Source: Anaspis maculata
Lineage: Eukaryota; Arthropoda; Insecta; Coleoptera; Scraptiidae
DNA length: 64,000 nucleotides
Assembly: GCA_949128115.1 (NCBI GenBank)
Contig: OX421963.1
Coordinates: forward strand, 79,355,635-79,419,634
Direction: 5' to 3'
Shown here: piece after piece, positions 48,913 to 60,319 of the stretch
How the letters are laid out: the number at the start of each line of letters is the position of its first letter
Numbering within the stretch: position 1 is the stretch's first letter
The notes under the pieces: generated by a model
Database searches by the model: none
The model's input: the letters and a program-made list of their open reading frames with translations, nothing else
What the model was told of the DNA's origin: nothing
Position numbers and translations under genes: made by a program

Positions 48913-49061
48913 TTGTTAAGGATAATGTTAGAGTTTAAAGTGGAGAAATATATATTTTCTTTTTGTACCGTACCTTTTATTTCTTTTAAATTCTTTAATT
49001 TTATAACTAAATGGGAAGCTAGGCATGCAGGAAAGATGATTAGGTCTCAGAGTGTCACGAT

Positions 49062-49209
49062 AGCTGCTCTCTTTCGGCCAGAATCACGGATCATGATTCG
49101 GAAATCCGGTGACTGGACTGGTTGGATTGGTTGCACGTGACACAGCCAACCAACCCCGTGAGTGGATTTCCGGATCGTGAGCCGTGATCGTGACCGAAAG
49201 AAAGCGACT
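49062..49209. repeat. Short palindrome downstream of ABC copy 2
   Basis: CTCTCTTTCGG..ATCACGG..GGAAATCC at the left is mirrored by GGATTTCC..CCGTGATCG..CCGAAAGAAAG at the right, with GGTTGG/CCAACC at the centre. It is about 150 bp, between copy 2 and copy 3. Confidence 0.7.
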
Positions 49210-49410
49210 AAAGTGTGTCCCAATTTAAATAGAACAAAGATAGAAGAGAACAAGCTCTAGAAGGCATCGAAATTGAAGTCCTTTAGACACCGATGCCACT
49301 TGTCACACTGAATGTTTTGAAGTAAGTCAAGGAAACTTGGAAATGACGGAAATGCGTTATATTTCGAGTACATACCTATCTGTTTGGTAAGTTACCTATC
49401 TACGCATTTC

Positions 49411-49675
49411 TCCCAGACTTCGCGCCACCAAGCTCTTTGGCGTCACACCAAAAAAAGAGTGCGTGCCTCTTGGACATTCCAGCAAGATATAGGAGGACAG
49501 TGTTTTTCGTAACCTTGTGCCTGATGAGCTTGTATGGTGGAGTGTGTGGGTGAAATGTAGTTCCGAATTCTGATTGCAATAAGCTGTGGTGATTCAGCAA
49601 GTTTACGTGGCACGCCTTCAACATGTTCCAGCTGACTAAAAATTTTGATTCCTGATGGTGATCGCTGCATAGTTT
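49411..49675 (+). promoter_or_regulatory. Upstream block of ABC copy 3, shared with copy 1
   Basis: It matches 29651-29740 and 30045-30090, including the near-palindrome TTTGGCGTCACACCAAAAA and the CATAGTT-ending block. The spacing between the two sub-blocks is about 124 bp here and about 305 bp in copy 1. Both precede the start codon within 350 to 500 bp. Inferred promoter-proximal sequence. Confidence 0.6.
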
Positions 49676-49742
49676 TAACAATAATCGAGTGTAGAGTGCG
49701 CACAGGAATAGTTGTGAGACACAGGAAGGAAGAATCTTGGAA

Positions 49743-52700
49743 ATGCACAACGATCATCCCAGCGGAAACACTTCTTTGAGCACGTAAGCCTATCTGGTCC
49801 TAATGAATAAAAAGTCCAACATTTCAGCGTGAAACTGAAATTGGCTTTGGCCAAACTGCCCCGTTTGGAATGATCAAACTGCTGTCTGCAGATTCAGGCT
49901 AATATTCGTTACCTATATGAAATGCGCAACACAGCACGCAGCCGCAACGCGAAGCACAACGTTTCTGATTGGATCGCAAGGAATTTAATTTGCTGTGCTG
50001 TGATGGTTTGCGATTACCTTGGGAGCCAATCAAAAACGTTGCGCCTTACTGCATGCGACTGCGGCTGCGTTGCGTATTTCCATAGAGCGGCCATAAAACG
50101 GAGTCTATAATGTAGTTTTTATTCTTCAAAATTCAAAAATAATGATCCCTTTAATCAAGAGTTGTTTTGAACTACCAAATTCATTTCAATCACATACTTA
50201 TCAGGACGACCCGCGGGATCACCTTTAACCAAGACTCATGAATAATCAACTGTCGCCTAATTAACACCCCAAAAACATAATCATTGTGGAAATATGTTAA
50301 CTGTTGCAGTTTCGGGTAATTATTGACGAACACTACTTCTCGACTAGCATTTTCTAAGAGTTAGGCAACCACTTAAACAGCTATGTAGGACGCTTCCTTC
50401 TTGCCTGTACTTACGTCGTAGGACATTGGTGAACAAGTAATGGAAAGGAGGAGCATTTTACAGTGGAAATAGTGGTTTCCCCAGGAAACTACGGTCGACG
50501 AATGTGATGTTGTGGTGGTGTCTACCTACCGTGGAAAGTTGGTGGCTGAAGTCGAGAAGTAGTGGTCGTCAATAATTACCCAGTTTCATTTTTATCTCAA
50601 TATTTATTTTGTTGGATTCATAATCTTCGTTTTCTCCAGAGAGTCCATTGGTGAGCAAGTGAACGAATACAAAAGTGCGAAAGGTAAAAAGAAGAAAAGA
50701 ACAGGGAAAAAAGCCCATGAAAAGAAAATCCCGTATTTTAGTTTGGTAAGCTCACCATAGCTCTTTCTGTTTTGTATTTAGAAATTATCTGTTGATCATA
50801 GTACAAATATACAGATGCCCTGGACAAGACCTTCATAGCCTTTGGAATTCTATTCGCCATCATATGTGGCTGCACTCAGCCTTATATCATGAAAGTCTTC
50901 GGCGAGGTCACCGGCGTGATGGTCAAATATGCTGAGCGTTCAAGTGGTGACTTGACGGACGCCGAAAAAGCCCAAAACGAAGACAACTTGAACGCTGGTA
51001 TCAAAGATTTCGCTATAAAAACTGGAATCGTTGGAATCGTGACTATACTTTGTACTTACTTGGCTGGAGTTTCATTCCAGTACAGCGCTTTGAGACAGGT
51101 ACAGTTTGTACTTAATTTTAAGAATCAATCATTTTCAAGAAAACGTCTACCATGACAGATATTCCGTATTAGGAAATTGTTCTTTGAAAGAACGTTGAAT
51201 CAGGATATTTCTTGGTATGATGTGCGCACAACTGGAGATTTTGCCACGACTTTCACTGAGTAAGCTGTTTTGAAAGACTCAAGTGTGTTCATAACGGTTG
51301 CTCTGTAGGAATTTATCAAAGATTGAAGAAGGGATTGGAGAAAAAGTGGCCACGTTCATCTTTTTCATGACTGCTTTTGTAACTGGTATTCTGACGGCAT
51401 TGATTTTGGGATGGAAACTTGCACTGGTTTGTTTAGTTTCTCTTCCACTTTCTTCAATCACTATGATGTTGATTCAGTGGGTGAGTTACACCAAGTTTGA
51501 GATCCAATCTTTCTTAAGTCACATAGGTATCTGAAATCTTTTTCAGCTGTCTACCAAATTCTCACAACAGGAACTCCAAGCGTACGGCGCTGCTGGTGCT
51601 GTAGCCGAAGAAGCGCTGGGCTCCGTGCGCACTGTGATAGCCTTCGAAGGCCAAGACAAAGAGTCCGAAAGATACGACAAACACCTCGTGCACGCCAAAT
51701 CGAACAACATCCGCAAAAACACGTTTTCGGCAGCCAGCAACGCAGTCATGTGGTTTTTTCTGTACGGTGGTTATGGCCTCAGTTTCTGGTATGGCGTCGG
51801 TCTGATCATCCAAGACAACCTTCTACCGAAAGACGAGCGCATCTACACACCCGAAAACATGGTCGCCGTTATCTACTGCACCTTGATGGCGATGTGGAAC
51901 TTTGGAACTGCAGCGCCCTACTTTGAAATCTTCGGCGCCGCTAGGGGCGCCGCTTTCAAAGTGTACGAAGTCCTTGACAACGAACCCATAATCAATTTGT
52001 CCAAAGTGAGTGGCAAAGAACCGGAAAGAGTCAAGGGCGAAATCAGATTCGAAAACGTGCACTTTCATTACCCTTCGCGGCCGGAAGTCAAGATCTTGCA
52101 AGGGTTCAGTTTGAACATCAGAGCTGGCGAAACCGTGGCGCTAGTTGGAAACTCTGGTTGCGGCAAATCGACATGCATCCAGCTTATCCAAAGGTTCTAC
52201 GACACCGTATCCGGAAGCGTAAGCTTTCTTTCTATTTTTGGTGCAAATTATACCGAAAAACTTGTACTGCAGCTCTTCATAGACGACAATAATGTGATAG
52301 ACCTGAACTTGACTTGGTTGCGAAGCAAAATCGGCGTAGTCGGTCAAGAGCCCGCCCTGTTTGTCGCTACGATAGCAGAAAATATCCGTTACGGCAACTT
52401 GCAAGCCACTCAAAAAGACATCGAGAGAGCCGCCAAGAAAGCTAACGCGCACAATTTCATCAAGAGCTTGCCCAGAGGTTACCGGACCATGGTTGGAGAA
52501 CGAGGCGCTCAGCTGTCCGGTGGTCAAAAACAGAGAATCTCTATAGCCAGAGCTTTGGTGCGGGAGCCGAGGATTCTGCTCTTGGACGAAGCCACCTCGG
52601 CTTTGGATACGACCAGTGAGGCTGAGGTTCAAGCTGCTCTGGACGCGGTTCGTTTCTAGTTCCACTTTTCTCTTTCAAGATGAAGCACTCATAAAGAGCG

Positions 52701-55700
52701 CTTTTCATAGATACGCGGAGAATGCACGACAGTTATAGTGGCACACAGACTGTCAACGATCAGAGATGCTCACAGGATCATTGTGGTGCGTGAAGGGCAG
52801 GTTGAGGAAATTGGCACTCATGTGGAACTGATGGAAGCCAAGGGGCCGTACTTTAGTTTGGTACAGTCGCAAGGACTTGACGAAAGTGATGGTGGTAGAG
52901 GTAAGTGAGTGTTTTGCTATTCAATCTGGATATGATGCCACCTACGCAAAAGTAGAAATGGGGTATGGTGATTGTCAAGATGGTAATACGCAATCATTCA
53001 GTTACAAAAAGGACAATCTTGCTATAAAGAAATGACTTCTTCGCCGAAAAAACGCCTTTTTAACACTTGATGGCGATTATCCAAAGTTCCTACGCTCGGA
53101 TTTTAGGGGACTTTTCATAGGTCATTCAAGACTATCAAAGGATTATGTGTACAAAATTTCAACCCTCTACTAATTTTTCCGAAGTTTATGCTATTTTTCG
53201 AACATAGTGACTGGACTATAATTGTCTATCAATGGCTACGTTTACACCGGCGGACTAAAACTGGACTGACCCAAGCGCTGACCCAAATTCCACCTAAAGT
53301 AATTCTTCTCTTCCAGCATTTTCCCGGCAGACTAACGCGACCGACTTATTTCAAAATATGAACTTAAACTAAATAAATCTAGAAACTAAATTTACTTCAG
53401 TCCACGACTAACCGGAGACCTGACCCAAGCTACTTGGTCCTAATTTGGTCCTTATTTGCGATCGTTTACACCACGTGGACTAAATTTATTTGGGTCGAAT
53501 TCAGTGCTTAGGTCGCGGACCAAAGCCACGGTGTAAACGTAGCCAATAGTACCAAGTTTGGTTTTCGTGAAAATAGTAGTTACTAAGTTATAGCAAAAAA
53601 AAAACATTTTCTAATTGTTTGACACCCTGTAATTTGGAAACTGGACCCCGGAAGAAAACAAATTATCGAGAGAATTTTCTTGCATTTGGCCAAAGAATAC
53701 AAGCCTACAGTTAGAGCACTTAAACCGTGGACACCCTGTATACAAAAATCCGGCTGGGTTCCATTTTTGTTGGCTATTTTCTATTTTAACATCTGAAACT
53801 CCTGGACTATCATTTCATATATGTAGTACTGCTCTGGGGCGTCATTTCGGGATCACCCTATATAGTCCGGACGCTAAGGTCAAAATTCAGGGGGCACCCT
53901 TCACTTTCATAACAAGCAATGCCACTTGGCATACCTGTGGCCGAGACCATGTTTGACCGATTAAGATAAGTAGCCAAAGTCGTAAGTGATGCCGGCGCCG
54001 TATACAGGGTGTCGTATAGAAAAAAAGTGGAAAATTCGTATATCATCAACCGAGTCATCAACCGAACCAGATGGATTCACGTGATTAGGCACATATATCC
54101 ACAATGTATTACCCATCAAGGAAGAGTCAACAGGTTTGGAAAATCTTGAGCGGTTCCTGAAATATTCCGGAAAACTGAATTTTCTTCTAAATATTTTATT
54201 TCTCGGTAAATCAGTAAATTTTCAAGATATCGGAGTGCAACTTGGCGAGTTTACGACGAGTATTGTCATGAATCAAAAACGATCAGGAGCAAATGCAGGG
54301 CCTGCTATTTTCAGAAGTAAGACAGTCTACTTTTTTTCTTCGTGACCGCCATCTTGAATCTCCGTTTTACTCAACAGTTGGAAAAGTGACAGTCGAATGT
54401 GAAAATGTTGGCATCCAGTCACCCTATTACGAAAAAGATGGCCTTGGAGCAAGGTGAGGGTGTCTTCATCGAGAAAACATTGTCAGCCAAGGTTTTCATG
54501 GTAATACGCATTTCAGCGCCTGTGATGGCTTATGAGAGATTTGAAAGAGCAGAGTGAGTTCTTTGTCACAAGCCTACATTCATTTTGAGCTGAATTATCA
54601 AAATTCATGATGATCGGTCCAAAGGTAAACTCTTGATGGCTTGCTGAACAAAACAGGCAGCTTTTTTGGTGAGAAATGCAAAAAAAATCGGGCTATCAGT
54701 ATCATGTTATCTCTCACAAAGAGAAGGCTGTTGCAAAAACTGAAACAAATCAAAACTGAAATGTTTTGTGAGACTGAAGCCTATATTCTTGAGCCAATAA
54801 ATGTTGAACACATGCGTCCGGTCGCCAGAGAAAAGACATGGAAGGCGTGCATGCAGAAAAAAAAATCAAAATTTCCATTCACATATTCCATTCAGAATTT
54901 CAGTTTTTGCAATAGCCTTCTCTTAGTGAGGGATGACATGATAATGATTGCTCGATTTTTTTTGTATTTTTCACCAAAAAGCGCCACATATTTGGTTCAG
55001 AAGGCCACCAAAAATTTAATTTTGTACCGATCATCATGAATTTTGGTAATTCAGCTCATACTGAATGTAGGATTGTGACAAAGAACTCACTCTGCTCTTT
55101 CAAATCTTTGATTAGCCATCACAGGCCCTGCAAATGCGTATTACCATGAAAACCTTGGGTAGCTATGTTTTCTCGATGAAGAGACCCTTACCTTGCTTCA
55201 AGACTATTTTTTTAATAAGGGGGTGACTGGACGTCATCTATTTCTCATTCGCTTGTCTTTTTTTCAACTGTTCTGTTGAGTAAAACGGAGATTCAAGATG
55301 ACGGTCGCGAAGAAAAAAAAGTTCACTGTTTTATTTCTAGAAATGGCAGACCTTGCATTTGGCTCTTGATCGTTTTTGATTTATTACCATACTGGCCATA
55401 AAACTACCAGGTTACACTTTGATATCTTGAAAATTCACTGATTAACCGAGAAATGAAATATTCAGGAAAAAATTCAGTTTTTCCTGAATATTTCAGAAAC
55501 CGCTCAAGATTTTCCCAAACCGTTGACTCTTCCTTGGTGGGTAATATATTGTGAATATATGTGCCTATCCACGTGAGTCCATCTGGTTTGGTTGATGATA
55601 TACGAATTTTTTACTTTTTTTCTATACGACATCCTGTATACGACGCCTGCCTTGCTTGCGACTTTGGCTCCTGATCTTAATCGGTCAAACATGGTCTCGA

Positions 55701-58128
55701 CAACAGGTATGCCAAGTGGCTTTGCTTGTTATAAAAGTGAAGGGTTATTATACCTTAACATCCGGACTAATATAGACGAAATTAAGAAACTTAACAAATC
55801 TCACGGCAACTGTTATTGATGCCCATTTAAAATGTTTTTTTTTATGAAGAAGAAAACGAGCCCGTCAAGTTGGAAACGGCAAAAAGTGTTGAAAAGAGCT
55901 TGACAAATGCTCTTGAAGACTTGCCTCTAAATGAAACCATTGTACGTATTATATAGAGAATAAAGAAGAAAAATATGAATTAAATGGAATTGTTACAGTT
56001 GGAAGACGCTCAAGATGGAAAATCAAAACGTTCCTTCGTTGCCGTGTTAAGGATGAACCGTCCCGAATGGTTCCCCATTTTGATTGGTTGTCTGACGTCC
56101 ATTGTAATTGGTGCTAGCCTACCGGCTTACGGTCTCGTATTCGGTGATGTTCTTGGGGTGAATATTCTACCACTGAAAAAAGCATTTTTGCAAATTTTTG
56201 AACAAAGTTTTGCCCTAGATTCTTGCTAATCCAGATCCTGACTATGTGCGAAGAGAAAGTAATATGTGCTCGTTTTTTTTCCTGATAATAGGAATTGTTA
56301 CTGGAATTGCAACGTTCCTACAGGTATGTTATTTTAGATCAGTTGAATTTTGACGAGCAAAACCTCGATCGAAACAACTGATATTCCAGATCTTCTCGTT
56401 TTCGTTTGCCGGAGAAAAACTGACGCTGAGGATACGACAGCAAATGTTCAAAGCAATCATGAGACAAGAAATGGCTTGGTTCGACCGGAAAGAAAACGGA
56501 GTTGGAGCTTTGTGTGCCAAATTATCGAGCGAAGCCGCCAGTGTTCAAGGAGCAAGCAAAGCGACCTCTGTATGTCCTCTGTTCTAATCATTTTGTTGTA
56601 GGCTGCAGGTGTAAGAATTGGGACCATACTCAACTCATTATCGACGCTCATCATCGCCAATACCATGGCTCTGTTTTACCAAGCGAAACTGGCTCTGGTC
56701 CTCGCATCGTTCTCACCAATAATCTTGATGGCCGTGTGCTTTGAACAGAGGTTCACGCAAGGTAGCAGCCAAGCCGATCAGATATACCTAGAAAGCTCCG
56801 CCAAGGTATTCTATCTTTTTATTCCTTTTTTCCTATTCCTTATGTTTGTTATATTCTTGCTACCGTGACAGATAGCTGTCGAAGCTGTAGGAAACATACG
56901 CACGGTTGCATCTTTGGGTTGCGAACGCATATTCTACGACAACTACGTAAACGAGCTGAATCCTTACTTGGTCAATGTGAAAAAGAAGTCACATTTCAGT
57001 TCTGCCATCATGGGAGTAGCTAGAAGCGTCATGACTTTCGCTTACGCCGCCGGCATAAGCTACGGTGCTCATTTGATGATCTATGAGGATGTGACAGCCA
57101 GAATAGTTTTTATGTAAGCTCGCAACATTCTTCAAATTCTGTCAATAATTATAATGGAGAAAATTTTAGTGTTGCAGAAATTTCGGTCGTTGGTTCGTGG
57201 TCAATTGGTAACGCTTTCGCGTTTTCACCAAACATGCAAAAAGGAGTGAGAGCAGCCAATCGCATATTCAAACTGATCAACCGTGTGCCGAGAATCAGGG
57301 ACGTAGATGAACCAGTGAATTTGGACGACGTCAAAGGGGACGTTGACTGTTCACACTTGTACTTCTCGTACCCTACCAGACCGACGGTTTCCATTTTGAA
57401 CGATTTGAGCTTGACGATTCCGCAAGGGAAAACTGTAGCGCTGGTCGGTCCCAGTGGTTGTGGGAAATCGACAATTATTCAGCTCTTGGAGAGGTTTTAC
57501 GATCCTTTATCAGGAACCATTTCTTTGGATCAAGTCGACACAAAAGCACTGGCTCTGGCCAATTTGCGATCGCACATAGGCATAGTTTCGCAAGAGCCCA
57601 ATCTCTTCAACAGATCAATTGCCGAGAATATAGCTTACGGTGCCAATGGTCGGCAAGTTGATTTCAGTGAAATAGTTACCGCATCTAAGAATGCCAATAT
57701 TCACAACTTCATCACTTCCCTTCCTCAGGTTAGTAAGTTGTCGTCACTGACAAAAGACCAGGCTGACTGTAAATTTTCAGGGATACGATACAAATCTGGG
57801 AGCAAAAGGCACGCAGATTTCTGGTGGTCAGAAGCAAAGGATAGCTATAGCCAGGGCGCTGATAAGGAATCCAAGGATTTTGCTTTTGGACGAAGCGACT
57901 TCGGCTTTAGACAATGAAAGTGAAAAAATTGTACAAGAAGCGTTGGATATTGCGAAAAAGAATCGGACATGTATCACAATAGCCCACCGGTTGACGACAA
58001 TTCAAGATGCCGACGTCATTATAGTGCTGAACGAGGGAGTCGTGGCTGAAATAGGCAAACACAGTGATTTGTTAGAGAAGAAAGGGTTGTACTACAACTT
58101 CTACAAGCTGCAAGCTGGTCAAAAGTGA
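49743..58128 (+). CDS. ABCB full transporter (P-glycoprotein/Mdr49-like), copy 3
   Basis: An ATP-driven export pump, third tandem paralogue. Exons: 49743-49783, 50640-50745, 50802-51098, 51159-51259, 51309-51480, 51547-52218, 52273-52647, 52711-52900, 55850-55941, 55999-56157, 56219-56323, 56390-56551 (or to 56569), 56602-56805, 56872-57113, 57170-57728, 57781-58128; 1274 residues, or 1280 with the longer exon 12. The leader is short ([12 protein letters not shown]). NBD1 Walker A is GNSGCGKST (440-448) and LSGGQ 544-548. NBD2 Walker A is GPSGCGKST (1066-1074) and the signature is ISGGQ rather than LSGGQ. Walker B glutamates and H loops are kept. Exon 12 has lost the GT donor used in copies 1 and 2: the matching position reads GCAAGC, with a good GTATGT 18 nt downstream in frame, which would add ASKATS. 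Intron 8 is 2.9 kb and holds a MITE and a 1.9-kb foldback. The frame is open throughout, so it looks functional. Confidence 0.92.
49915..50084. repeat. MITE-like hairpin in intron 1 of ABC copy 3
   Basis: TATGAAATGCGCAAC..GCAGCCGCAACGC at the left pairs with the GCGGCTGCGTTGCGTATTTCCATA side at the right, with CAACGTTTCTGATTGG / CCAATCAAAAACGTTG inside. It is about 170 bp and non-coding. Confidence 0.75.
50314..50581. repeat. MITE with ~32-bp terminal inverted repeats in intron 1 of ABC copy 3
   Basis: The left end GGGTAATTATTGACGA.CACTACTTCTCGACT is the near-perfect complement of the right end, one mismatch seen. The 268-bp body has no coding capacity. Confidence 0.85.
53233..53546. repeat. 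MITE, 0.31 kb, in intron 8 of ABC copy 3
   Basis: TGGCTACGTTTACACC at the left and GGTGTAAACGTAGCCA at the right are perfect inverted repeats. The inner sequence repeats GGACTAAA / TTTAGTCC-like blocks in both orientations. Confidence 0.85.
53859..55776. repeat. Large foldback, 1.9 kb, in intron 8 of ABC copy 3
   Basis: Arms 53859 to about 54620 and about 55028 to 55776 are inverted copies around a ~400-bp centre. Paired landmarks are TAGTCCGGACGCTAAGG with CCTTAACATCCGGACTA, CCGAGACCATGTTTGACCG with CGGTCAAACATGGTCTCG, GTATACAGGGTGTCGTATAG with CTATACGACATCCTGTATAC, and ATTCATGATGATCGGT with ACCGATCATCATGAAT near the loop. The centre frame (54641-55039, + strand) is Lys-rich, with no recognised domain. 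Confidence 0.88.
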
Positions 58129-58554
58129 TTCCTAAACTTAATATTAGGTTTTAAATTGAAGACATTTATTCAATCTTTTTTTACAAGCCCATGTGAGTGT
58201 CAGCTTATTCCTGCCTCATTCTGATAAGTCTCTATTCAACAGGCAGTATACGATTATTGATACAAAAAGAGCGCACTTCACTAATGAGTTGAAAAGAATT
58301 AAACTATGTTAGAAACAGAATACAGTTTGATTTCAATGGCATCATCTATCAGTGGAACTCTGTGCTTAAGGAAACTTAGTTATTAATAATCGCGTGATAC
58401 AGGAAATCAGTTTTTGAGTTATTAAATTTGATAGCGATCAAAAAACATGGACAATGGTACGGCAGTCATCATCATCAAAATATTACCTCTGCTGTGACCA
58501 GAGATGAAAGTTCCATCATCAGTTTTGCGCGTCCACCTACCACAAGTTGTTAAA

Positions 58555-59491
58555 TGTGCGCTCTGGTCACAATCTTCGGTTTGGCTTTAGCAGCGACTTC
58601 TGCAGTTTTAGTTGTGATGGGTAAGTCGCTTCACCTTTGACATTTTTCGAGTTCTTCACCTCCACAAGCTCTTTCGCGCCTTTTTTTCCTACGGCTTAAC
58701 TTGCACTTGGCACGCAGAACTTCAAACTGCAAAGAAGGAAAATTTCGAAGAAGAAAAAAGTAAACAGGTGCGCCAGAGCGTTCCGCATATTAATAAGTTA
58801 TTTACATCAAACAGCAAACGAAATGAAACTAATGAAAGTACCTAAACGCATAAGCATAATATTCTAGTTTTTGCCAAAGCTAAATGATGAAAGGAGATCG
58901 TTGGGCGACAGGCAAGCGCCATCATCATCATGTAATTATTCTTAATTACCTATGTTGTTTGTAATCAAACGGAATCGATCTGAAAATGCAAATTATTTAA
59001 TACGACCACAATAATATCACTCTGAGTAATTGATTTTGTGGTCAACGTGAACCTATGTATTGTTGATTAGAATCACAATAATACAAGGGGACCCAGTTTA
59101 GATCTTCAACACTTTTGGAAGATAACCCTGCTCCTGCTATCGTTCCCACGGGAAACACTCATCACGCTAACATTCTCTTTCCTTTAACGTTCTGTCTACG
59201 ATAGAAAAGTTCCTTTTTCCCCAAAACAGTCGCATAATAAAATAATCTGAATCACCCTGTATAATATTCATTTGGGCTGGCGCGGTAAGTGTGCTTTCAA
59301 TAATTAGCTGAATTTGGATTATTTCAGCTAATCAAACTAACTGTTCGTATTATTATTATTTCAAAAGCTGTGGTCAACGGGAACGTGACAGGAAAACTAT
59401 CTGCACAAGCGAACAGCAGCGCCGGAAATTCAAATTACACCGGCCTACTTGATCCCGACGGGCCCGATGTCCAGTTCATATTGTTCACCAG
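58555..59491 (+). CDS. Secreted lipase-family protein, 5' exons only
   Basis: Two exons join in phase: 58555-58621 and 59368-59491. Exon 1 starts ATG and encodes a 22-residue hydrophobic leader (MCALVTIFGLALAATSAVLV), a plausible signal peptide, before donor GTAAGT. Exon 2 reads an Asn/Ser-rich linker and then LLDPDGPDVQFILFTR before donor GTATTT. The motif 'D.DV.F.L(F/Y)TR' opens the pancreatic-lipase-like domain in insect neutral lipases. No GxSxG exon or HGW motif was found downstream within the window, so the rest should lie past the right edge. Catalytic status is therefore unknown. The family call rests on one short motif plus the leader, so confidence is moderate. Confidence 0.55.
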
Positions 59492-59728
59492 GTATTTGTG
59501 TTATTGGTATTACATTATTGTTATTGTTGTTGTTATTTGTTGCACTAAAATAATAATGAGTGAAAGTGTTCTTATTGCGTATAATGGACTATTTTCAGAC
59601 CGGTCAGATTCCGAAAGATAATGCAACTAATTTCATATTCATAATAATCAGGTACTTAGCCTAGTGCCTAGCTTCTATGGGGCTGTTTAAGGGCATATTT
59701 TTTATCAATATTACACTGCTCTAATCCT

Positions 59729-60319
59729 ATACAAAGTGTTTCAAGGATGATAGCAAAAAATTTAACTGTGGGTAGATCCCGTCAAAATATGACGAAAACC
59801 TATGTACCATTTTGTGAAATTTGGCCAAATGACGAAGATACAGCCTTCTAAAGTTCACTTTTTTCGAATTTCAAAAATTTGTAACTCAGGAACGTTTCAA
59901 CAAATTTAGCTTTAATTTAGCATAGGCTGGTTTGTCATGATTATCTATCAACCTGCCAAATTTGGAAAGAATCCAATCAGTGGCGTAGAAGTTATGAGGG
60001 GTCACTTTAAGTCAACTTTTTCTTCGGATGCTTCTAAATTATTGACTCTCATAACTCCTACACCACTGGTTGGATTCTTTCCAAATTTAGCAGGTTGATA
60101 GATAATTATCACTAACCAGCTTTTGCTTAATTAAAGCTGAATTTGTCGAAAACGTTCCTGAGTTACAAATTTCTGAAATTCGAAGAAAGTGTAATTTGGA
60201 GGGCTGTATCTTCGTCATTAGGCCGAACTTTGCAAAATGCTATTTAGGTTTTCGTCATATTTTGAAGAAATCTACCCACAGTTACATTTTTTGCTATCAT
60301 CCCTGAAACACCCTGTATA
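59729..60319. repeat. Palindromic element with ACAGGGTGTTTCA ends, copy 2
   Basis: It matches 41143-41757 on both arms (GATGATAGCAAAAAATTTAACTG at the left, CAGTTACATTTTTTGCTATCATC at the right). The left terminus is mutated (ACAAAGTGTTTCA), the right is intact (TGAAACACCCTGT). Confidence 0.85.

Noticed and set aside
54641..55039. 132-codon Lys-rich frame in the loop of the 1.9-kb foldback
   Set aside because: There is no recognised domain, and it lies in the middle of an intronic palindrome. A transposase cannot be supported.
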